DNA of 47,344 nucleotides from Nocardia transvalensis NBRC 15921. Its GTDB lineage: Bacteria > Actinomycetota > Actinomycetes > Mycobacteriales > Mycobacteriaceae. Under the pieces are notes generated by a model, which saw nothing but the letters and a program-made list of their open reading frames with translations, was not told the DNA's origin and ran no database searches. The DNA lies in assembly GCF_000308875.1 (NCBI RefSeq), contig NZ_BAGL01000119.1:1-47344 (forward strand), in the 5' to 3' direction. Made by a program: the position numbers and the translations under genes. The first letter of the stretch is position 1. Each line of letters opens with the position of its first letter. Shown here piece after piece: positions 43,268 through 47,344 of the stretch.

Positions 43268-43765
43268 GTGGGTGACGAGCAGATCGGTTTCGACATCGAC
43301 TTCGACGAGAAGACACAAGCGTTCCTGGACTGGGTCGCACCCGAACTCATGGAATCACGGGTTCGCGCGTTCCTCACCGACACCGTGCCGGGTATCGCCG
43401 CGTACTCCGACGAGTGGTGGAACGGTCCGCTGACCGAACGCATCCTGCACGCGGCACTCGAACTATTCGGAAACCGCGACAGCTTCCTCTCCCCGGAGAA
43501 CACCGACGCCGCGGACCAGTTCGTCCGGTTCTACGGGGAATGCTTCGTGCGTCGTGCCGGTATGGCGTGGACAAACCGTCCGGAATGGAGCGGTGCGCCG
43601 CTGTATACGGATTTCAGTCCCGCCGTACACGACGGCGACGGCGGCAATGTGCACAGCCTGGTCGCGGTGACCGATTACCTGTTTGGCAGCGACGGGCCCC
43701 GGATGGCCGACTACGCCATCACCGGGGCCGCCCGAGACATCCGGAAAGCCAGAAACCACACGTAG
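43268..43765 (+). CDS. Hypothetical acidic protein, possible partner of next gene
   Basis: This 165-residue protein begins at GTG 43268 behind GAGGGGAG. It is acidic (FDIDFDEKTQAFLDWVAPEL) with aromatic-rich segments (SDEWWNGPLTERILHAALEL, DQFVRFYGECFVRRAGMAW). No signal peptide or membrane segment. An acidic protein directly before a charged nuclease-like protein fits an immunity-type partner, but this is inference. Thirty bases separate the two genes. Confidence 0.6.
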   Translation: MGDEQIGFDIDFDEKTQAFLDWVAPELMESRVRAFLTDTVPGIAAYSDEWWNGPLTERILHAALELFGNRDSFLSPENTDAADQFVRFYGECFVRRAGMAWTNRPEWSGAPLYTDFSPAVHDGDGGNVHSLVAVTDYLFGSDGPRMADYAITGAARDIRKARNHT

Positions 43766-43795
43766 TACCGGCACGCTCAGGTAAACGGGGGGCTT

Positions 43796-44866
43796 GTGCC
43801 CGACGAATACGACGACTATCGGCGAGGGCTGACCAACTACGAGCGCGGGTTGTATTTCGAACTCGGGCGGGCGCACGAGCGAGGCGAGACCCCCGATCGC
43901 GGGTGGGTGCGGCAATTCAAGATCGAGACGGGCCTCGGCGCGCGTATCCTCGACAACGCCAAAACCGAGGGCCGCGGCACGGAAGCCATCGAACGAAAGT
44001 CGGGGCGGCTCAACGAGGTCGAGACACGCAGGCAACTGCGCAAGGAACGCTCCACGCTGGGCGCCGGCCATCTGACTCGGTCCCGGTGGGAAACCGTGGT
44101 CGGAGAGAAGATTCCGGCCACCGTGCGGCAGGACTTGGCGGAGTTGGCTCGCGACTTCCCGGACCGATTCCGGCACGAACCCATTTCCCGCGCGGATGCG
44201 TTGCGCGCGATGGAACTCGGTCGATCGCTGGCGTCCCAGCAGCTGGAACTCATCCGCTCCTACGAGCTGGGCCGCGCCGACCGCGCCCGGAAACGACTCG
44301 GGCACATCCGCGAGATCGCCAGAGCCCGCACCCGCGCCGAATCACTGCGCAGGGCACAGCAATTCCGCGACGCCGTCGACCGCGGCCGCGCCGACGCCCG
44401 CACCCACCGGACCGAACGCACCGTGCGGGCACGCGAACACGACGGACGCGTCCGGCCCGGGCACGACACCGCAGGGACCAAGGGCCCGAGCGAGCGGGCG
44501 CGGATCCAGCGCGAGGCGGCCGAACGGGTGGCCCGGGAGTTCACGCCCCTGGATGCCCTGGTGCTCGGGCGCGACGCCGGTGACACCGCCGAGCGTGACG
44601 GCCGCGAGGTCGCCGAGGCCCGCGAGCACCAACGGCAGCGAGACGCGGCGGACGCGGCGGAGAAGGCCCGCAAGGCACGGGAATTGGAGGAGGACCGGCT
44701 CCGCTCGAGACTCCCTCCGCACATCGTCGAGCTGGTGGCCAAGGGACGGCCGACCCCTGGCCTGGAGTCGCCGTTTCGCGAACCGCCGGAAGCGGGCTCG
44801 ACCCGCGCCGGCAGGCAGGCAATCGGCAGGGAATTCCGGGGCCCGGAACGCAGCCCTGGGCGCTGA
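43796..44866 (+). CDS. Possible PD-(D/E)XK-like nuclease with long charged tail
   Basis: This 356-residue protein has N-terminal NYERGLYFELGRAHERGETP and TEGRGTEAIERKSGRLNEVE, in which E...ERKSG has the spacing of a restriction-nuclease ExK active site; LGAGHLTRSRWETVVGEKIP and a helix DLAELARDFPDRF follow. I have seen similar arrangements in actinobacterial toxin-like proteins. From about residue 165 on it is highly charged and helical (RARTRAESLRRAQQFRD ... EDRLRSRLPP), with no secretion signal. GGGGGG precedes the GTG. The nuclease assignment is tentative. Confidence 0.5.
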   Translation: MPDEYDDYRRGLTNYERGLYFELGRAHERGETPDRGWVRQFKIETGLGARILDNAKTEGRGTEAIERKSGRLNEVETRRQLRKERSTLGAGHLTRSRWETVVGEKIPATVRQDLAELARDFPDRFRHEPISRADALRAMELGRSLASQQLELIRSYELGRADRARKRLGHIREIARARTRAESLRRAQQFRDAVDRGRADARTHRTERTVRAREHDGRVRPGHDTAGTKGPSERARIQREAAERVAREFTPLDALVLGRDAGDTAERDGREVAEAREHQRQRDAADAAEKARKARELEEDRLRSRLPPHIVELVAKGRPTPGLESPFREPPEAGSTRAGRQAIGREFRGPERSPGR

Positions 44867-45073
44867 GCGCGTGTGGACCGCCCGTGCGGCACGGCCTACG
44901 AGACGCGGTTCGCCGCCGCTACCGAGCTGATCTTCACCGCCAGCTCGAGCGATATCGGTAGAACTGTGCGTTCGGGCGACGCCGGGATGGGCATGCCTGA
45001 TTGGTCCGGAGCAGCAGGTGTGCTCATGCTCTTCCCTGTCGGGTCTGCGTGTTGAAGCTTGGTGTCGCGGTCG

Positions 45074-45709
45074 TCAGCAGTTGCGTAGAGTCTGTGTGAG
45101 AGCGTCCTTTTCGGTCTGCTGGATCGTTAGGTGCCAGGCCGATTTCACGCCGATCCACATCTGTACGTAGGTGCAGCGGTAGGCGGTGTTCGGAGGAAGC
45201 CACTGTGCGGGGTCCTGGTCACCTTTTGCTCGATTGATCGACGCGGTGACCGCCTGTAGCTGGGGGTGTTCGAGATCGTTGGCGAACCGTTCCCGCTCGC
45301 TGATGCTCCAGCCACTGGCGCCGGAGCGCCATGCCTCGGCCAGTGGTACGACGTGATCGATGTCGATCTTGGACGGGTCGGTCACCGTCTGATCGTCGTA
45401 CGGTGAATACCAGCTGCCTGTGGTCGGTCGGCATTGCGCGTCGACGGCGACGCCGGTGCCGTCACGCTGTAGCACGGTCTCGCGGGTGGTGCATTCCCCG
45501 GCGACGACGCTCCAGTGCGGAAACTGTTCCCTCGCATAGCCACTGCTGGAACCTTCCTCGGCGACCGTCAGCGCATCGAGCATGGTACGAGCGTCGTCCA
45601 CGCTCGGCACGGCAGGAGGCTCGGCGTGTGCGGTGACCGACGACAGCAGAGCGGCCGCCGTGGCACATGCCGCAGCGCCTGCGGAAATCCGAGATCGATG
45701 TCGAGACAT
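45074..45709 (-). CDS. Secreted HNH-family endonuclease (GmrSD C-terminal-like)
   Basis: This 211-residue protein has a signal peptide (RISAGAAACATAAALLSSVT, cleavage after AHA). The nuclease domain shows DIDHVVPLAEAWRSGA (the HNH His pair), FANDLEHPQLQAVTASINRA and KGDQDPAQWLPP, the order typical of DUF1524-type secreted nucleases. Four conserved-looking cysteines (ECTTRE, AQCRP, YRCTY, RNC) may form disulfides outside the cell. ATG 45709 follows GGGAGGAA. It probably degrades extracellular DNA. Confidence 0.85.
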   Translation of the reverse strand: MSRHRSRISAGAAACATAAALLSSVTAHAEPPAVPSVDDARTMLDALTVAEEGSSSGYAREQFPHWSVVAGECTTRETVLQRDGTGVAVDAQCRPTTGSWYSPYDDQTVTDPSKIDIDHVVPLAEAWRSGASGWSISERERFANDLEHPQLQAVTASINRAKGDQDPAQWLPPNTAYRCTYVQMWIGVKSAWHLTIQQTEKDALTQTLRNC

Positions 45710-46078
45710 TGCCGTTCCTCCCGCTTGTGACCGAGGCTGCACCGTGAACCTAACGACCCATGGTGACCACCACGTGGACATTCGGTGATCACATGCCGCC
45801 GTCGGCCCGGCCGTCCCGCAGCTGTACCCAGGGACTGGCGTTCGGGCCCGAGTTCGACCCGCGTCGACAGTGTCGACGCATGCGGTGATCGGGGCGAGCG
45901 GTCGATGGGTTCCTAGACCTGCTGCTCTGAACGCCCCACGCAGGTGGGCCATGTCGCCGTCGATGGGCTGGTAACTGGGTGTCGGTTTGCCCGGGTGCTC
46001 GGCGACAGCGAAGCTGCCCGCTGGAACAGTCCATCAACCCGACACTCGGTTACCGATGCGACCTACCTGGACGAGGCG
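45710..46078. other. Gap with no gene recognised
   Basis: Both strands hold only short Arg/Ser-rich frames without ribosome sites. The sequence next to 45709 probably holds the promoter of the HNH gene; the part near 46078 lies downstream of the repeat protein. No hairpin or repeat was seen. Confidence 0.45.
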
Positions 46079-47344
46079 CTAAATCTTGCGGAGTAGTCCC
46101 GTGACGCCGGCAAGGAGCACGGCGGTGAAGATCCAAGCGAAGATGCGTAGGACGGAGAGGGCGACAGTAAGGGCTGTGGGTGCGGTGGAGTTGATGGTCC
46201 AGTCGGGTTTCGATGTTCCGGTTGCGGCTGGTACAACCGCGGCGAGGGAGTAGTTGAAGACGTTGAAGCACGGATAGTCGGGGTATTGGGTACAGGGCTC
46301 GGCGGCGGTGATCGGTTGTGTTGGGGGCGTGTGGGTTTCGGTTGCGTGAGTGGCTGCGGACTTGTCTGTGCCGGTTCGGTCAGTGGGGATGAAGTGTGCG
46401 GTGTTGTGGTCGGTGATGATGAGCCCGAGGAGGAATGCACCGGTGAGCCATACGGCCGCTAGGAGCGGATAGTAGCCGTGCCCGGCGATGGCCAGATACG
46501 TCCAGCGAAGTGGCTTCGACGTCCACGGGGCGTATTTGGTGGTTTGGTTCGCGGCTGTGACGCGGAGCCGCCGGGCATCGGCGGGTTGTCCGTTGCGGTC
46601 GTAGACCGCGGCCAGTGCGTGCCAGGGCTGGGCGGCGAATCCATGCCCGGGAGGAGTCGACTTCAGCCACTGTGCCGCGGTGCGGCGGTCGGTACGGATC
46701 CGTCCGTGTATATCGGAGATTTGCCAGCCGGTGGCGATCAGCCGCCCAGGCGGCTGAGTCTTCGATGGAGTCTGTAGATCGGTGATCGCAGCTCGGGTCA
46801 GATCGATCGATCCATCGACGCGGGTAGGCATCAACCTCAACGTTGTGATGGTGCTGGACTCGAGGTTGAGGGCGGCGCTGTCGGGGTTGATGAGGGTCGC
46901 GCCGTCGAGTCGGAATTCACCGCCGATATTCGCACCGCGGGCACGGATCGGCCCGGTGGTGGTGAACCCGTCGGCGGCGAAGACGTCGCCGCTGATCGTC
47001 GCACGGTCGAGGTTGAGGGCGGTGCCGCCGGGATTGTTGAGGGTGGCGCCGTTCAGTAGAAGGTGCATGTCGATTTTCGCGTTGATCGCACGAATATGCC
47101 CGTTCGCGGTGAATCCCTCACAAGCGAAGATGCCTCCACCGATGGTCGCCCCGTCGAGGCTGAGGGCGTCGCCGTCAGGGTTGCTGAGGGTGGCACCGTT
47201 GAGTGCAAGCTGGCCGGCGATATTCACTCCGACGCCGCGAATTTGTCCGTTGACTGTGAATCTCTCGCTGGCGATGAGGCCGTCGGTGATTGTGGCCCGG
47301 TCGAGGTTGAGGGCGGTTCCGGCGGGGTTGTTGAGGGTGGCGCC
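46079..47344 (-). CDS. C-terminal part of a repeat-containing membrane protein
   Basis: 422 codons are visible; the start lies beyond the window. The N-terminal part has repeats of about 49 residues, each with GATLxNPxxxALxLxxATI and then a GFT..G.I.. unit, as in right-handed beta-helix proteins; copies begin near 47344, 47200, 47053 and 46906. Then come a linker (DRRTAAQWLKSTPPGHG, WHALAAVYDRNGQPADARRL) and two C-terminal transmembrane segments (HGYYPLLAAVWLTGAFLLGL and LRIFAWIFTAVLLAGVTGLL) separated by a cysteine-containing loop. Such proteins are known in actinobacteria, function unclear. Confidence 0.7.
   Translation of the reverse strand, partial: GATLNNPAGTALNLDRATITDGLIASERFTVNGQIRGVGVNIAGQLALNGATLSNPDGDALSLDGATIGGGIFACEGFTANGHIRAINAKIDMHLLLNGATLNNPGGTALNLDRATISGDVFAADGFTTTGPIRARGANIGGEFRLDGATLINPDSAALNLESSTITTLRLMPTRVDGSIDLTRAAITDLQTPSKTQPPGRLIATGWQISDIHGRIRTDRRTAAQWLKSTPPGHGFAAQPWHALAAVYDRNGQPADARRLRVTAANQTTKYAPWTSKPLRWTYLAIAGHGYYPLLAAVWLTGAFLLGLIITDHNTAHFIPTDRTGTDKSAATHATETHTPPTQPITAAEPCTQYPDYPCFNVFNYSLAAVVPAATGTSKPDWTINSTAPTALTVALSVLRIFAWIFTAVLLAGVTGLLRKI

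Noticed and set aside
1..47344. CRISPR arrays, tRNA and rRNA genes, integrase and att sites
   Set aside because: No regularly spaced short repeats, no cloverleaf-like or rRNA sequence and no tyrosine or serine recombinase motif was recognised; short att repeats cannot be found by eye.

Overview
The window is very GC-rich with actinobacterial codon use (C/G-ending codons, many GTG starts, long runs of genes joined by ATGA or GTGA overlaps). A paired CYP157/CYP154-type P450 set, DUF4254, DUF4913, DUF574 methyltransferases and TPR-type XRE regulators point to Mycobacteriales or Streptomycetales. A Nocardia-like organism is my best guess, but the sequence does not prove the genus. No rRNA, tRNA or CRISPR array was recognised. 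Mobile-element signs are abundant: a VirD4/TraG-type coupling ATPase, DUF4913, decayed duplicated genes, an IS110-type transposase tail, an IS5-type transposase stub, a Rep-like double winged-helix protein and an intact-looking inverted-repeat element. This is most likely an integrative or plasmid-borne accessory region.

Layout. (1) 1-7311: one partial and seven complete tandem paralogous genes of unknown function leading into (2) 7385-10824: a membrane coupling ATPase, a double-DUF4913 protein and a GNAT acetyltransferase. A decayed second copy of the DUF4913-tail/GNAT pair follows at 10884-11832. (3) 12041-14893: an AT-richer, evidently foreign membrane-anchored NACHT NTPase. (4) 15336-18816: an M20 peptidase and an SDR epimerase facing a convergent TPR regulator. 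(5) 19086-27668: a tightly overlapped 13-gene operon (46-aa peptide, two DUF4254, cold-shock protein, CYP157-like, CYP154-like, nucleoside hydrolase-like, zinc-ribbon protein, tandem winged helix, second nucleoside hydrolase-like, small protein, DUF574 methyltransferase, second tandem winged helix), followed by a PH-like membrane protein. (6) 28705-32304: a scarred zone with a frameshifted secreted-protein gene, an IS110 remnant, a Rep-like gene with repeats beside it, a 23-codon ORF between hairpins and an unknown gene. (7) 32414-42993: an XRE regulator diverging from a winged-helix / membrane peptide / radical SAM / radical SAM operon; on the far side a GT2 glycosyltransferase, an APH-type kinase and a P-loop kinase on the opposite strand. 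A 2.75-kb IR-bounded element (37233-39985), flanked by CTAG, sits exactly on the stop codons of the second radical SAM and the GT2. (8) 43268-47344: a putative nuclease-like protein with a partner, a secreted HNH nuclease, and the C-terminal part of a 49-residue-repeat membrane protein.

How the parts may work together (inference): region 1-2 looks like a conjugation-associated module; region 5 is a co-translated P450/nucleoside-hydrolase/methyltransferase pathway lacking the CvnABCD partners normally seen with such P450 pairs; region 7 resembles a small radical-SAM plus sugar-transfer locus split by a transposon carrying a four-repeat helicase-associated-domain protein. The strongest candidates for something undescribed are the 13-gene operon, the tandem paralog array, and the CTAG-flanked passenger element.
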